In this document: piece by piece, positions 55,324-63,861 of the stretch
Layout: every line of letters starts with the position of its first letter
How positions within the stretch are numbered: the first letter of the stretch is position 1
Assembly: GCF_030696885.1 (NCBI RefSeq)
Contig: NZ_JAUYRI010000017.1
Coordinates: 374,867 to 438,866 of the forward strand
Direction: 5' to 3'
Origin: Thiobacillus sp.
GTDB lineage: Bacteria; Pseudomonadota; Gammaproteobacteria; Burkholderiales; Thiobacillaceae
DNA length: 64,000 bases
Notes under the pieces: generated by a model
What the model was told of the DNA's origin: nothing
The model's database searches: none
What the model saw: the letters and a program-made list of their open reading frames with translations, nothing else
Translations under genes and position numbers: made by a program

Positions 55324-56543
55324 TTTTCACCAGCTTGTTCGAGACCGCATGGCACGCGCTCACCACCCACCGCATGCGCAGCTTCCTCACCATGCTCGGC
55401 ATGATGATCGGGGTGGCGGCGGTGATCCTGATGCTGGCGATCGGACAGGGTGCGCAGGCGATGGTGCGCGGCGCGATCGAATCGATGGGCAGTAATCTCC
55501 TGATCATCATGTCTGGCGCCTCCACCACCGGCGGCGCGCGGGTGGCGATGGGCAGCGCGCCCACGCTCACCTTCGACGACGCCGACGCCATCCGCGACCT
55601 GCCGGACGTGCTGGCAGCGTCGCCGGTGACGCCCGGCAGCGCACAACTGATCTATGGCGGCGTCAACTGGAGTTCCTCGGTGTTCGGCACCTCGCCGGAC
55701 TACGCCGTGGTGCGCGACTGGCCGATGGACTCGGGCGGTTTCTTCAGCGAGTCCGACGTGCGCAGCGGCGCGCGGGTGACGGTGATCGGCCAGGTGGTGG
55801 CGCGCGAACTGTTCGGCGACGAGGACCCGATCGGCAAGGTCATCCGCATCCGCCAGGCGCCGTTCGAGGTGATCGGCGTACTCGCTGCCAAGGGCCAGAG
55901 CCTGGACGGGCGCGACCAGGATGACCTGGTGATCGTGCCGATCACCAGCGCGCAGCAGAAGATCTTCAGCGGCAGCCTGCGCAACCGTGCCCGCTTCATC
56001 ATGGCGCAGGCGACCTCGGAAAAAACCATGGACGCCGCTGAGTCGGCGATCAACGAACTGCTGCGCAACCGCCACCGCATCGGCGTCGGGCAGGAGGACG
56101 ACTTCACCGTGCGCAACCTGACCGCGATCGCCGAGGCGGCCGCGTCGACCACCCGCATCATGAGCCTGCTGCTCGGTGCGATCGCCGCGATTTCGCTAAT
56201 CGTGGGCGGCATCGGCATCATGAACATCATGCTGGTGTCGGTGACCGAGCGCACCCGCGAAATCGGCATCCGGATGGCGATCGGCGCGCGCCGCCGCGAC
56301 GTGCTGTGGCAGTTCCTGATCGAAGCGCTGACGCTGTCGCTGTTCGGCTGTGCCATCGGACTGGCGCTGGGCGTCGGCGGTGCCTGGCTGGTCGCCCAGT
56401 TCGCCGGCCTGCCGGTCGAGGTGACCGCGGCCTCGGTGCTGATGGCGGTGGGAGTGTCCTTCCTGATTGGCGTGTTTTTCGGCTTTTATCCGGCGCGGCG
56501 CGCCGCCAGCCTCGATCCGATCGAGGCGCTGCGCACACAATGA
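55320..56543 (+). CDS. MacB-like ABC transporter permease
   Basis: The 407-residue permease has an N-terminal helix (SFLTMLGMMIGVAAVILMLAIGQGAQA), a large periplasmic domain (about 50-270) and three C-terminal helices, including IMSLLLGAIAAISLIVGGIGIMNIMLVSVTERTREIGIRMAIGARR (landmark GGIGIMNIMLVSVTERTREIG) and the final FLIGVFFGFYPARRAASLDPIEALR. This is the FtsX-like MacB topology. It completes TolC-MFP-ATPase-permease; stop at 56543. Confidence 0.93.
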   Translation: MIFTSLFETAWHALTTHRMRSFLTMLGMMIGVAAVILMLAIGQGAQAMVRGAIESMGSNLLIIMSGASTTGGARVAMGSAPTLTFDDADAIRDLPDVLAASPVTPGSAQLIYGGVNWSSSVFGTSPDYAVVRDWPMDSGGFFSESDVRSGARVTVIGQVVARELFGDEDPIGKVIRIRQAPFEVIGVLAAKGQSLDGRDQDDLVIVPITSAQQKIFSGSLRNRARFIMAQATSEKTMDAAESAINELLRNRHRIGVGQEDDFTVRNLTAIAEAAASTTRIMSLLLGAIAAISLIVGGIGIMNIMLVSVTERTREIGIRMAIGARRRDVLWQFLIEALTLSLFGCAIGLALGVGGAWLVAQFAGLPVEVTAASVLMAVGVSFLIGVFFGFYPARRAASLDPIEALRTQ

Positions 56544-56567
56544 CAGGGCCGGCCGAGTGAACCTTGC

Positions 56568-56595
56568 TTGCAGGCGGGCATCGAACGCTTAGAAT
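56568..56595 (+). promoter_or_regulatory. Possible sigma-70 promoter for the TPR-lolB-ispE run
   Basis: TTGCAG (56568-56573) and TAGAAT (56590-56595) are 16 bases apart, 33 bases before the TPR gene start. Both boxes are near consensus, and they follow the end of the transporter operon. Confidence 0.45.
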
Positions 56596-56627
56596 CGTGC
56601 CAGGCACTCCCTCTTTAAGGCTTCAAC

Positions 56628-58415
56628 ATGGCTCAATTTAAAATCCTTTCCTTGTGCGCAGCCTTGCTGACTGCAAGTGCGTGCAGCCAGCCTGGAATCA
56701 GGGCGTCGCAGCCGGCTGACGTGCAAACACAGGCGGCAGTGGACGCACAGGCGGAACGCAGCGCCGAAGCAGCGGCCGAACTTGCGGCCCAACATGAGGC
56801 GATGGCGCTGGCCAAGGCGCAGGCCGCGCTGCCCAAACAGCCGCTCACGCCGGATCTGCTGTTCAAGTTCCTGGTGGCCGAAGTCGCCGGCCAGCGTGGC
56901 GCCATCGGCGTCGCCCAGTCGACCTATCTCGATCTTGCGCGGCAGACGCAGGACCCGCGCGTGGCGCGGCGGGCGGTCGAGGTGTCGATGTTTGCGCGCA
57001 ACCAGCCCGGCGCGCTGGAAGCCGCCCGACTCTGGGCTGCATCCGATGCAGATTCCGAACGCGCACGCCAGACCCTGGCGGCCTTGCTGCTGAGCGAAGG
57101 CCAGATGGAGGAAGTCGAGCCAATCCTGCGGACCCTGCTGCAGAGCAATACGGCCAACGGGTTTTTGCATCTGTCGGCCCTGATGGGCAAATTGCGCGAC
57201 ACCCAGGCCGCGCTGGCGCTGGTTGAGCGCCTGGCGGCCGACCATCCGACCTTACCGGAGGCGCAGTTTGCGATTGCCCAGGCCGCGGCGGCGGCCGGGC
57301 GCTTCGACACCGCCCTTGCCGCGCTGGAGCGGGCCGACGCGTTGCGCCCCGGCTGGGAACCTGCCGCGCTGCGCCGCGCGCAACTGATCGGCAAAACCTC
57401 GAACGCCGACGCCATCCATTTCATGCGCGATTTTCTGGTGCGCCATCCGGACGCCCGCGATGTGCGGCTGGGCTATGCGCGCGCGCTGGTCAATGCCAAC
57501 CAGTTCGCCGATGCTCGTACCGAATTCACCCGTCTGACCACTGATTTTCCGCAGAATGCCGAGATCAGCCTGGCGGCTGGCCTGTTGTCGTTCCAGATGG
57601 GCGACCACGCCGCGGCGCGCGATTTGCTGACCCGGACGCTGGAATTCAGCCCGCGCGACGCCGACATCGTGCAGTACTACCTGGGCCAGGTGGCCGAGCA
57701 GATGAAGCAGCCCGAGGCGGCGCTCGCCCACTACGATGAAGTCCAGTCCGGCAATTATCTGGTGCCGGCACGTGCGCGCCAGGCTGCGCTCTTGGCGCGT
57801 GTCGGCAGGTCGGATGAGGCGCGCGCCCTGCTGGCGGCCACGCGTGGCGAAAACGATGCGCAGAACGTGCGTTTGATCCAGGCACAGGCCGAATTGCTGC
57901 GCGAGAGCAAGGCATCCGAGGCGGTCTACGAAATGCTGTCGGAAGGCCTGAAGCGCTACCCCGATTCGGCGGAACTGCTCTACGACCGCGCCATGGCAGC
58001 GGAAAAACTGGACAAGCTTGACGTGCTCGAGGCCGACCTGCGCCGCGTGATCGTGCTGCGCCCCGATGACGCCCAGGCCTACAACGCGCTGGGCTATACC
58101 CTGGCCGACCGCACCGATCGGCTGGCCGAAGCGATCGTCCTGCTGGACAAGGCGCTGGCGCTGGCGCCGGAGGATCCGTTCATACTCGACAGCGTGGGCT
58201 GGGCGCAATACCGCTCGGGCAACCTGGCGCGTGCGCAGGAGTACCTCGAGCGCGCCTACAAGGTGCGCCCCGATCCGGAAATCGCCGCGCACCTGGGCGA
58301 AGTGCTGTGGGCGCGCGGCCAGCGCGACGAGGCCGGCAAGCTGTGGCAGTCCAGCCTGCATGTCCATCCGCAGAACGAATTGCTGCTGGAAACCCTGCGG
58401 CGCCACGCGCACTGA
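56628..58415 (+). CDS. TPR-repeat lipoprotein
   Basis: The 595-residue product has a lipobox (LLTASAC, Cys19) and a long run of TPR motifs, e.g. ALVERLAADHPTLPEAQFAIAQAAAAAGRFDTAL and AYNALGYTLADRTDRLAEAIVLLDKALALAPEDPFILDSVGWAQYRSGNL (landmarks only). It ends in LGEVLWARGQRDEA. Members next to lolB in betaproteobacteria are annotated only as TPR proteins; a scaffold role in envelope assembly is plausible. Its stop overlaps the lolB ATG (TGATG). Confidence 0.88.
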   Translation: MAQFKILSLCAALLTASACSQPGIRASQPADVQTQAAVDAQAERSAEAAAELAAQHEAMALAKAQAALPKQPLTPDLLFKFLVAEVAGQRGAIGVAQSTYLDLARQTQDPRVARRAVEVSMFARNQPGALEAARLWAASDADSERARQTLAALLLSEGQMEEVEPILRTLLQSNTANGFLHLSALMGKLRDTQAALALVERLAADHPTLPEAQFAIAQAAAAAGRFDTALAALERADALRPGWEPAALRRAQLIGKTSNADAIHFMRDFLVRHPDARDVRLGYARALVNANQFADARTEFTRLTTDFPQNAEISLAAGLLSFQMGDHAAARDLLTRTLEFSPRDADIVQYYLGQVAEQMKQPEAALAHYDEVQSGNYLVPARARQAALLARVGRSDEARALLAATRGENDAQNVRLIQAQAELLRESKASEAVYEMLSEGLKRYPDSAELLYDRAMAAEKLDKLDVLEADLRRVIVLRPDDAQAYNALGYTLADRTDRLAEAIVLLDKALALAPEDPFILDSVGWAQYRSGNLARAQEYLERAYKVRPDPEIAAHLGEVLWARGQRDEAGKLWQSSLHVHPQNELLLETLRRHAH

Positions 58416-58975
58416 TGCGTCGCCTTGCCGCGATTGCGCTGTGCGCGCTGGTACTGGGCGGCTGTGCCTCGGTGGCGCCGGTTGCGCGCGTCGACACACC
58501 GCTTCCTGCCCTGTCGCCCAACTGGACCCTGCAGGGCCGCATCGGCGTGCAGAGCGGCGAGCAGAGTCTGTCGGGCCGGATCCAGTGGCAGCACCGTGCG
58601 GACTCCGATGACGTGCTGATGACCTCGCCGCTGGGACAGGGCGTGGCCCGCATCGTGCGCGATGCCGACGGCGTTATGCTCGAAGTGCCGAACCAGCCCG
58701 CGCGCCGCGCCGCCGATGCCGAGACGCTGACGCGCGAGGCGCTGGGCTATGTGCTGCCGGTAGCCGGGCTGGCCTGGTGGGTGCAGGGCCGGCCCGCCCC
58801 CACCGGCCCGTTCGAGTCGACCCCCGACGCCAGCGGGCGGGTTGCCCAGTTGAAGCAGGATGGCTGGGTGATCGATTACCTGGAATACGCCGCCGATGCG
58901 CGTCCGCGCCGCATGGTGGTCGCGCGCGAGGGCCTGCAAATCCGCCTGGTGGCGGACAGTTGGCTGATTCAATGA
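58415..58975 (+). CDS. lolB: Outer-membrane lipoprotein receptor LolB
   Basis: LolB receives lipoproteins from LolA and inserts them in the outer membrane. The 186-residue protein has the lipobox LVLGGC, NWTLQGRIGVQSG, an IQWQHRADSDDVLMTSPLGQGVARI beta stretch and PVAGLAWWVQGRPAPTGPFE, a family block. The ATG at 58415 overlaps the TPR stop by one base, and its stop overlaps ispE. lolB-ispE adjacency is widespread and supports the call. Confidence 0.93.
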   Translation: MRRLAAIALCALVLGGCASVAPVARVDTPLPALSPNWTLQGRIGVQSGEQSLSGRIQWQHRADSDDVLMTSPLGQGVARIVRDADGVMLEVPNQPARRAADAETLTREALGYVLPVAGLAWWVQGRPAPTGPFESTPDASGRVAQLKQDGWVIDYLEYAADARPRRMVVAREGLQIRLVADSWLIQ

Positions 58976-59805
58976 GCCACGCCTACCCCGCGCCCGCCAA
59001 GCTCAACCTGTTTCTGCACGTCATCGGCCGTCGCGCCGACGGCTATCACCTGCTGCAAAGCGTGTTCCGCCTGATTGACCGTGCCGACACCGTGCACCTC
59101 GAACTGCGCGACGACGGCCGCGTGGTGCGCGAGGGCGACCTCCCGGGGGTGCCGGAAGACAGCGACCTGACCGTGCGCGCGGCGCGCCTGCTGCAGGCAC
59201 ATGCCCCGGCCGGCGCCGGCGTGAACATCCGGCTCGACAAGATTCTGCCGCTGGGCGGCGGGCTGGGCGGCGGCAGTTCAGATGCCGCGACGGTGCTGCT
59301 GGCGCTTAACCATCTGTGGCAGGTCAATTTATCGCGCGAAACCCTGCAAACGCTGGCCCTCGAGCTGGGCGCCGACGTGCCGGTGTTCGTGTTTGGGCAG
59401 ACGGCGTTTGCCGAGGGGGTGGGGGACATCCTGCAGCCGATCGCAGTGTCGCCGGCCTGGTATGTGGTTTTGACGCCGCCGGTGCAGGTGCCGACTGCCG
59501 CGATATTTGCTGCGCCGGAATTGACACGCGACACGCCAGCCCTCAAAATAGCGCCCTTTTCCGCAGGCGCGGGCCGGAATGATCTGCAGCCGGTGGTCGT
59601 TCGGCGTTACCCCGAAGTGGCTCGTCATCTCGAATGGCTGGGACGGTTTGGCGAGGCCCGCATGACCGGTTCAGGCGCCTGCGTGTTCGCATCCTTCGAG
59701 ACGGAAGACGCAGCGCGGGACGTACTGCGTCAGCTGCCTGAAACGATGCGGGGATTTGTGGCGCAGGGGCTCGACAGGCATCCGCTGTTCGGTTTTTGCG
59801 CCTGA
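58972..59805 (+). CDS. ispE: 4-diphosphocytidyl-2-C-methyl-D-erythritol kinase
   Basis: IspE phosphorylates CDP-ME in the MEP isoprenoid pathway. The 277-residue GHMP kinase has PAPAKLNLFLHVIGRRADGYHLLQSVF (substrate site), the ATP loop LPLGGGLGGGSSDAATVLLALN and MTGSGACVFASF. Start at the ATG at 58972, overlapping lolB by 4 bases. tRNA-Gln lies 15 bases downstream. Confidence 0.95.
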   Translation: MSHAYPAPAKLNLFLHVIGRRADGYHLLQSVFRLIDRADTVHLELRDDGRVVREGDLPGVPEDSDLTVRAARLLQAHAPAGAGVNIRLDKILPLGGGLGGGSSDAATVLLALNHLWQVNLSRETLQTLALELGADVPVFVFGQTAFAEGVGDILQPIAVSPAWYVVLTPPVQVPTAAIFAAPELTRDTPALKIAPFSAGAGRNDLQPVVVRRYPEVARHLEWLGRFGEARMTGSGACVFASFETEDAARDVLRQLPETMRGFVAQGLDRHPLFGFCA

Positions 59806-59820
59806 GCAGGACCCATTTAT

Positions 59821-59895
59821 TGGGGAGTCGCCAAGTGGTAAGGCATCGGATTTTGATTCCGACATTCGTAGGTTCGATCCCTACCTCCCCAGCCA
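59821..59895 (+). tRNA. tRNA-Gln (anticodon TTG)
   Basis: A 75-base cloverleaf. The acceptor stem TGGGGAG pairs with CTCCCCA, followed by discriminator G and an encoded CCA. The anticodon loop is TTTTGAT with TTG at the centre, and the T loop GTAGGTTCGATCCCTAC is canonical. It lies between ispE and prs, the usual betaproteobacterial position. Confidence 0.95.
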
Positions 59896-59906
59896 GATTG
59901 AGCGAG

Positions 59907-59930
59907 CAGCCGCCGGTGGCGGCTGTTTTT
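59907..59930 (+). terminator. Intrinsic terminator after tRNA-Gln
   Basis: CAGCCGCC (59907-59914) pairs with GGCGGCTG (59918-59925) around a GGT loop, followed by five T. It lies 12 bases after the tRNA 3' end, so prs probably has its own promoter or depends on read-through. Confidence 0.8.
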
Positions 59931-59962
59931 GTTGTGATGTTGCCTAGCCCTCGGAGGCTCGC

Positions 59963-60913
59963 GTGTCCATAGACAACCTGATGGTGTTTACCGGGAATGC
60001 CAACCCGCGTCTCGCCGGCGATGTGGCGCGCCATCTCAACATCCATCTCGGACGGGCCACGGTGTCGCGCTTTTCCGATGGCGAGGTGATGGTCGAGATT
60101 CTCGAGAACGTGCGCGGCAAGGACGTGTTCATCCTGCAGTCGACCTGTCAGCCGACCAACGACACGCTGATGGAAGTGATGGTGATGGTCGATGCGCTGA
60201 AGCGCGCCTCGGCCGGCCGCATCACCGCCGCCATTCCGTATTACGGCTACGCGCGCCAGGACCGCCGCACCCGCTCGGCACGGGTGGCAATCACCGCCAA
60301 GGTGGTGGCCAACATGCTGCAGGGCGCCGGCCTGGACCGGGTACTGACGATGGACCTGCACTCCGACCAGATTCAGGGCTTTTTCGACATACCGGTCGAC
60401 AACATCTATTCCAGCCCGATCCTGCTGGGCGACATCTGGAAGCGCAACCACCCGAACCTGATGGTGGTGTCGCCCGACGTCGGCGGCGTGGTGCGGGCGC
60501 GGGCGATTGCCAAGCGGCTGGAGTGCGATCTGGCGATCATCGACAAGCGCCGCCCGAAGCCGAACGTGGCGAAGGTGATGCACATCATCGGCGATGTGAA
60601 GGACCGCACCTGCATCATCATGGACGACATGGTCGACACCGCGAATACGCTGTGCGAGGCGGCCAATGCGCTGAAAGAGCATGGCGCGAAAAAGGTCATG
60701 GCCTACTGTACCCATGCGGTGCTGTCCGGCAGTGCGGTCGAGCGCGTGACGCATTCCGCGATCGACGAGCTGGTGGTGACCGACACCATTCCGTTGCGCG
60801 ACGATGCGCGCGGCTGCGCAAAAATCCGGCAATTGTCGGTGGCTGAACTGCTGGCGGAAACCATCCGCCGCATCAGCAATGAGGATTCTGTCAGTTCGCT
60901 ATTCATAGAGTAA
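59963..60913 (+). CDS. prs: Ribose-phosphate pyrophosphokinase
   Basis: Prs makes PRPP from ribose-5-phosphate and ATP for nucleotide, His and Trp synthesis. The 316-residue protein shows [41 protein letters not shown] (parts), [10 protein letters not shown] (the flexible loop with the catalytic Arg region), [14 protein letters not shown] and the PRPP loop [14 protein letters not shown]. The GTG at 59963 has GGAGG upstream. It is followed by rplY after 105 bases. Confidence 0.97.
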   Translation: MSIDNLMVFTGNANPRLAGDVARHLNIHLGRATVSRFSDGEVMVEILENVRGKDVFILQSTCQPTNDTLMEVMVMVDALKRASAGRITAAIPYYGYARQDRRTRSARVAITAKVVANMLQGAGLDRVLTMDLHSDQIQGFFDIPVDNIYSSPILLGDIWKRNHPNLMVVSPDVGGVVRARAIAKRLECDLAIIDKRRPKPNVAKVMHIIGDVKDRTCIIMDDMVDTANTLCEAANALKEHGAKKVMAYCTHAVLSGSAVERVTHSAIDELVVTDTIPLRDDARGCAKIRQLSVAELLAETIRRISNEDSVSSLFIE

Positions 60914-61018
60914 GCAGCATTGAATAGCGAACCGGGAATGCCCCTGGTCGCGGGGGCTGCACCATGCGTTGCCCATTTCGGGTGATGCATTTATTAGCAG
61001 TTATTTAGGAGAAGTCTC

Positions 61019-61639
61019 ATGGAAATCGAAGTCATCGCCTTCAAACGCGAAGCGCAAGGGTCGAGTGCGAGCCGCCGCCTGCGCAGCACCGGCAAGGTCC
61101 CCGGCATCGTTTACGGCGGCACCGACGCCCCGATGCAGATCGAACTGGATCACAATGCGCTCTACCACGCGCTGCGCAAGGAAGCGTTCCACGCCTCCGT
61201 GCTGTCGCTGACCGTGGACGGCAACAAACAAAGCGTGCTGTTGCGCGACACCCAGTGGCATCCCTACAGGCAGCAGGTGCTGCACGTCGACTTCCAGCGT
61301 GTCGACAAGACGCACAAGATCCACGTCAAGGTCCCGCTGCACTTCCTGAACGAAGAGACCGCGCCTGGCGTCAAGACCGGCGGCGGCAAGGTCAGCCACG
61401 TGGTGACCGAGCTCGACGTGACCTGTCTGCCGGGCAACCTGCCCGAGTACATCGAAGTCGACATCGGCGCGCTGGAACTGGGTCATTCCATCCATGCGAA
61501 CGATCTCAAGTTGCCCGATGACGTGGAATTCGTTGCGCACATTCAGCATGAGAACCCCGCGGTGGTGACGATCACGCTGCCCAAGGGCATGAAGTCGGAC
61601 GAGATTGCACCCGAGACGCCTGCTGAACCCGCAGCGTGA
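61019..61639 (+). CDS. rplY: 50S ribosomal protein L25 / general stress protein Ctc
   Basis: L25/Ctc binds 5S rRNA. The 206-residue form has an N-terminal L25 domain (about 1-90: [29 protein letters not shown]) and a C-terminal TL5-type domain ([49 protein letters not shown], landmarks only). Length marks the Ctc form. AGGAG precedes the ATG. prs-rplY-pth-ychF order is conserved. Confidence 0.96.
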   Translation: MEIEVIAFKREAQGSSASRRLRSTGKVPGIVYGGTDAPMQIELDHNALYHALRKEAFHASVLSLTVDGNKQSVLLRDTQWHPYRQQVLHVDFQRVDKTHKIHVKVPLHFLNEETAPGVKTGGGKVSHVVTELDVTCLPGNLPEYIEVDIGALELGHSIHANDLKLPDDVEFVAHIQHENPAVVTITLPKGMKSDEIAPETPAEPAA

Positions 61640-61671
61640 GTCTGAACGCAACCCGCCCACGGTTGCGTGGT

Positions 61672-61689
61672 GAGCCGTCATGACGGCTC
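61672..61689. promoter_or_regulatory. Perfect palindrome centred on the pth start codon
   Basis: GAGCCGTCATGACGGCTC is an 18-base perfect palindrome with the pth ATG (61680-61682) at its centre. A second hairpin, CGCAACC (61647-61653) with GGTTGCG (61661-61667), lies just upstream. There is no strong Shine-Dalgarno. Such structure could limit pth translation. Confidence 0.5.
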
Positions 61690-62267
61690 CCCGCCTGATT
61701 GTCGGCCTCGGTAACCCGGGGCGCGACTACGAAGAAACCCGGCACAATGCCGGGTTTTGGTTTTGCGCGCGCCTCGCGCACGGGTGGGGCCTGCCGCTGG
61801 CGCACGAGTCGCGCTTTCACGGCATCGTCGGCCGCCGCGGACCGCTCTGGATGCTGCTGCCGCAGACCTTCATGAACCGCTCCGGTCAGGCGGTCGGCGC
61901 GCTCGCGCGCTTCCATCGCATCGAGCCGGCGGAAATCTTGGTGGTGCACGACGAGCTCGACATTCCGCCAGGCCAGTTGCGCCTCAAGTTCGGCGGCGGC
62001 ATGGGCGGACACAATGGTCTCAAGGACATCACCGCGCATCTGGGCACGCAGGACTACTGGCGGTTGCGAATCGGCATCGGCCATCCGGGCGACCGCAACG
62101 AAGTCGTCAACTATGTGCTGAAGCCGCCGCGCCGTGAGGAGCAGGCCGACATCGATGCGGCGATCGAACGCGCGGTGGACCTGATGCCGCTGATCGAACA
62201 AGGCGAGTGGAACGCCGCCACCCAGCGCGCCAACACCAAACCCACCCCATCCCAGGAAAAACCATGA
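61680..62267 (+). CDS. pth: Peptidyl-tRNA hydrolase
   Basis: Pth frees tRNA from dropped-off peptidyl-tRNA. The 195-residue protein has [23 protein letters not shown] with the catalytic His and Asn, [14 protein letters not shown] [15 protein letters not shown], and the Asp in [30 protein letters not shown] (landmarks only). It starts inside a palindrome and its codons 19-26 form a terminator-like hairpin. It overlaps ychF by 4 bases. Confidence 0.96.
   Translation: MTAPRLIVGLGNPGRDYEETRHNAGFWFCARLAHGWGLPLAHESRFHGIVGRRGPLWMLLPQTFMNRSGQAVGALARFHRIEPAEILVVHDELDIPPGQLRLKFGGGMGGHNGLKDITAHLGTQDYWRLRIGIGHPGDRNEVVNYVLKPPRREEQADIDAAIERAVDLMPLIEQGEWNAATQRANTKPTPSQEKP
61735..61757 (+). terminator. Terminator-like hairpin within 5' end of pth
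   Basis: AAACCCGGCA (61735-61744) pairs with TGCCGGGTTT (61748-61757) in a 10-bp perfect stem with a CAA loop, followed by T-rich sequence (TGGTTTTG). It sits over the codons of the TRHNAG catalytic block, so the match may be partly forced by protein sequence. It could act as a pause or attenuation site. Confidence 0.35.
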
Positions 62268-63355
62268 GTCTCAAGTGCGGCATCGTTGGCCTGCCCAACG
62301 TCGGAAAATCCACCCTGTTCAACGCGCTGACCCAGGCGGGCATTGCGGCGGAGAATTATCCCTTCTGCACCATCGAGCCGAATACCGGCGTGGTCGAAGT
62401 GCCGGATCCGCGCCTGGCGCAGCTGGCCGAGATCATCACGCCCCAGCGCGTCGTGCCGGCGATCGTCGAATTCGTCGACATTGCCGGCCTGGTCGCGGGT
62501 GCCTCCAAAGGTGAGGGCCTGGGCAACCAGTTTCTGGCAAATATCCGCGAAACGGACGCGATCTGCCACGTTGTGCGCTGTTTTCATGACGAAAACGTGA
62601 TTCACGTTGCCGGCAAGGTCGATCCGCTGTCGGATGTGGAAACCATCGCTACCGAGCTGGCGCTCGCCGACCTGGCAAGTGCCGAGAAAGCCCTGATCCG
62701 CTACGAAAAAGCGGCGCGCGGCGGCGACAAGGAGGCGAAAGTCATCGTCGAAGCCCTGAAGCCGGTGCTGACTGCGCTGAACGAGGGCCGCCCTGCACGC
62801 GCCGCCGGGCTCGACGCCGAGGGCATGGAGGCGATCAGGTCGCTGTGCCTGATGACGGTCAAGCCCACGCTGTATGTCGCCAACGTCAGCGAAGACGGTT
62901 TTCACGACAACCCCATGCTGGATGCGCTGAAAGCCTTTGCGGACAAGGAAGGTGCGCCGGTGGTGCCGGTATGTGCGGCGCTGGAGGCCGAATTGCAGGA
63001 ATTGTCGCCGGAAGACCGCCTGGAATACCTGAAGGAGCTGGGCTGGGACGAGCCCGGCCTCAACCGCCTGATCCGCGCCGCCTATGATTTGCTCGGCCTG
63101 CAGACCTATTTCACCGCCGGGGTCAAGGAAGTACGGGCCTGGACCATCCACAAGGGCGACACCGCGCCGCAGGCGGCCGGCGTCATCCACACCGATTTCG
63201 AGCGCGGTTTCATCCGCGCCCAGACCATCGCATTTGACGATTTCATTGCCTGCAAGGGCGAGCAGGGGGCCAAGGAGGCAGGCAAGATGCGTGCCGAGGG
63301 CAAGGAATACGTCGTCAAGGACGGTGACGTGCTGAATTTCCTGTTCAACGTATAA
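62264..63355 (+). CDS. ychF: Redox-regulated ribosome-binding ATPase YchF
   Basis: YchF is an Obg-type P-loop protein that prefers ATP and binds ribosomes. The 363-residue protein shows [14 protein letters not shown] (10-22), [39 protein letters not shown] (parts) and the C-terminal TGS domain [40 protein letters not shown] (parts). Start at the ATG at 62264 overlapping pth. Followed by a tRNA cluster with its own promoter. Confidence 0.97.
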   Translation: MSLKCGIVGLPNVGKSTLFNALTQAGIAAENYPFCTIEPNTGVVEVPDPRLAQLAEIITPQRVVPAIVEFVDIAGLVAGASKGEGLGNQFLANIRETDAICHVVRCFHDENVIHVAGKVDPLSDVETIATELALADLASAEKALIRYEKAARGGDKEAKVIVEALKPVLTALNEGRPARAAGLDAEGMEAIRSLCLMTVKPTLYVANVSEDGFHDNPMLDALKAFADKEGAPVVPVCAALEAELQELSPEDRLEYLKELGWDEPGLNRLIRAAYDLLGLQTYFTAGVKEVRAWTIHKGDTAPQAAGVIHTDFERGFIRAQTIAFDDFIACKGEQGAKEAGKMRAEGKEYVVKDGDVLNFLFNV

Positions 63356-63378
63356 CGGCGGATTTACGCCGGCAGTGT

Positions 63379-63408
63379 TTGACACCACCTCGCTAAGCCC
63401 CCTATAAT
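63379..63408 (+). promoter_or_regulatory. Sigma-70 promoter of the tRNA-Tyr-Gly-Thr-tuf unit
   Basis: A perfect -35 TTGACA (63379-63384) and a perfect -10 TATAAT (63403-63408) are 18 bases apart, 15 bases before tRNA-Tyr. The downstream CTCGCGC discriminator is G+C-rich, a mark of stringently controlled stable-RNA promoters. Confidence 0.88.
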
Positions 63409-63423
63409 CTCGCGCTTCGTTTG

Positions 63424-63508
63424 GGTGGGGTTCCCGAGCGGTCAAAGGGATCAGACTGTAAATCTGACGGCTCTGCCTTCGAAGGTTCGAATCCTTCCCC
63501 CACCACCA
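63424..63508 (+). tRNA. tRNA-Tyr (anticodon GTA)
   Basis: An 85-base type II tRNA with acceptor stem GGTGGGG/CCCCACC, anticodon loop CTGTAAA with GTA, and a long variable arm (CGGCTCTGCCTTCG). It has an encoded CCA. It is first in the Tyr-Gly-Thr array. Confidence 0.95.
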
Positions 63509-63533
63509 GATTTTGCAGGTCGAGCAGGGCGAA

Positions 63534-63607
63534 GCGGGTGTAGCTCAATGGTAGAGCTGAAGCCTTCCAAGCTTAAGACGAGGGTTCGATTCCCTTCACC
63601 CGCTCCA
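63534..63607 (+). tRNA. tRNA-Gly (anticodon TCC)
   Basis: A 74-base cloverleaf. Acceptor GCGGGTG pairs with CACCCGC, discriminator T, encoded CCA, and the anticodon loop CTTCCAA has TCC. It sits 25 bases after tRNA-Tyr. Confidence 0.95.
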
Positions 63608-63646
63608 GTTTTTGTAATGGGCTTATTTGGTTGTTGTAAGTCCAAG

Positions 63647-63721
63647 GCCCATGTAGCTCAGTGGCAGAGCACTCCCTTGGTAAGGGAGAGGTCGGCAGTT
63701 CAATCCTGCCCATGGGCACCA
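63647..63721 (+). tRNA. tRNA-Thr (anticodon GGT)
   Basis: A 75-base cloverleaf. Acceptor GCCCATG pairs with CATGGGC, with encoded CCA. The anticodon stem CTCCC/GGGAG encloses TTGGTAA with GGT, reading ACC/ACU. It is followed by tuf, the classical tRNA-tufB layout. Confidence 0.95.
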
Positions 63722-63723
63722 GA

Positions 63724-63796
63724 TTTTAGGTGCCCGCCGATTAAGGTTGGCGCACCCGTTTTAGGTGTCGCCGTTTATTTATTAAGGTGGCGCACC
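63724..63796. repeat. Two imperfect tandem hairpin repeats between tRNA-Thr and tuf
   Basis: Two related units (63724-63756 and 63759-63796) share TTTTAGGTG, a C-rich GCCG, ATTAAGGT and GGCGCACC. Each folds into a hairpin of GGTG-CGCC type with GGCGCACC. They could be RNA processing or tuf leader structures. Confidence 0.6.
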
Positions 63797-63861
63797 GGTT
63801 TGATTAAGTAGTTGTCAAAGTCGTCGCATCGTTACTTGTGCAAAATTGAGGGGTACTTGAA

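Noticed and set aside
63425..63811. 128-codon frame over the tRNA cluster
   Set aside because: It covers three tRNA genes and is therefore not protein-coding.
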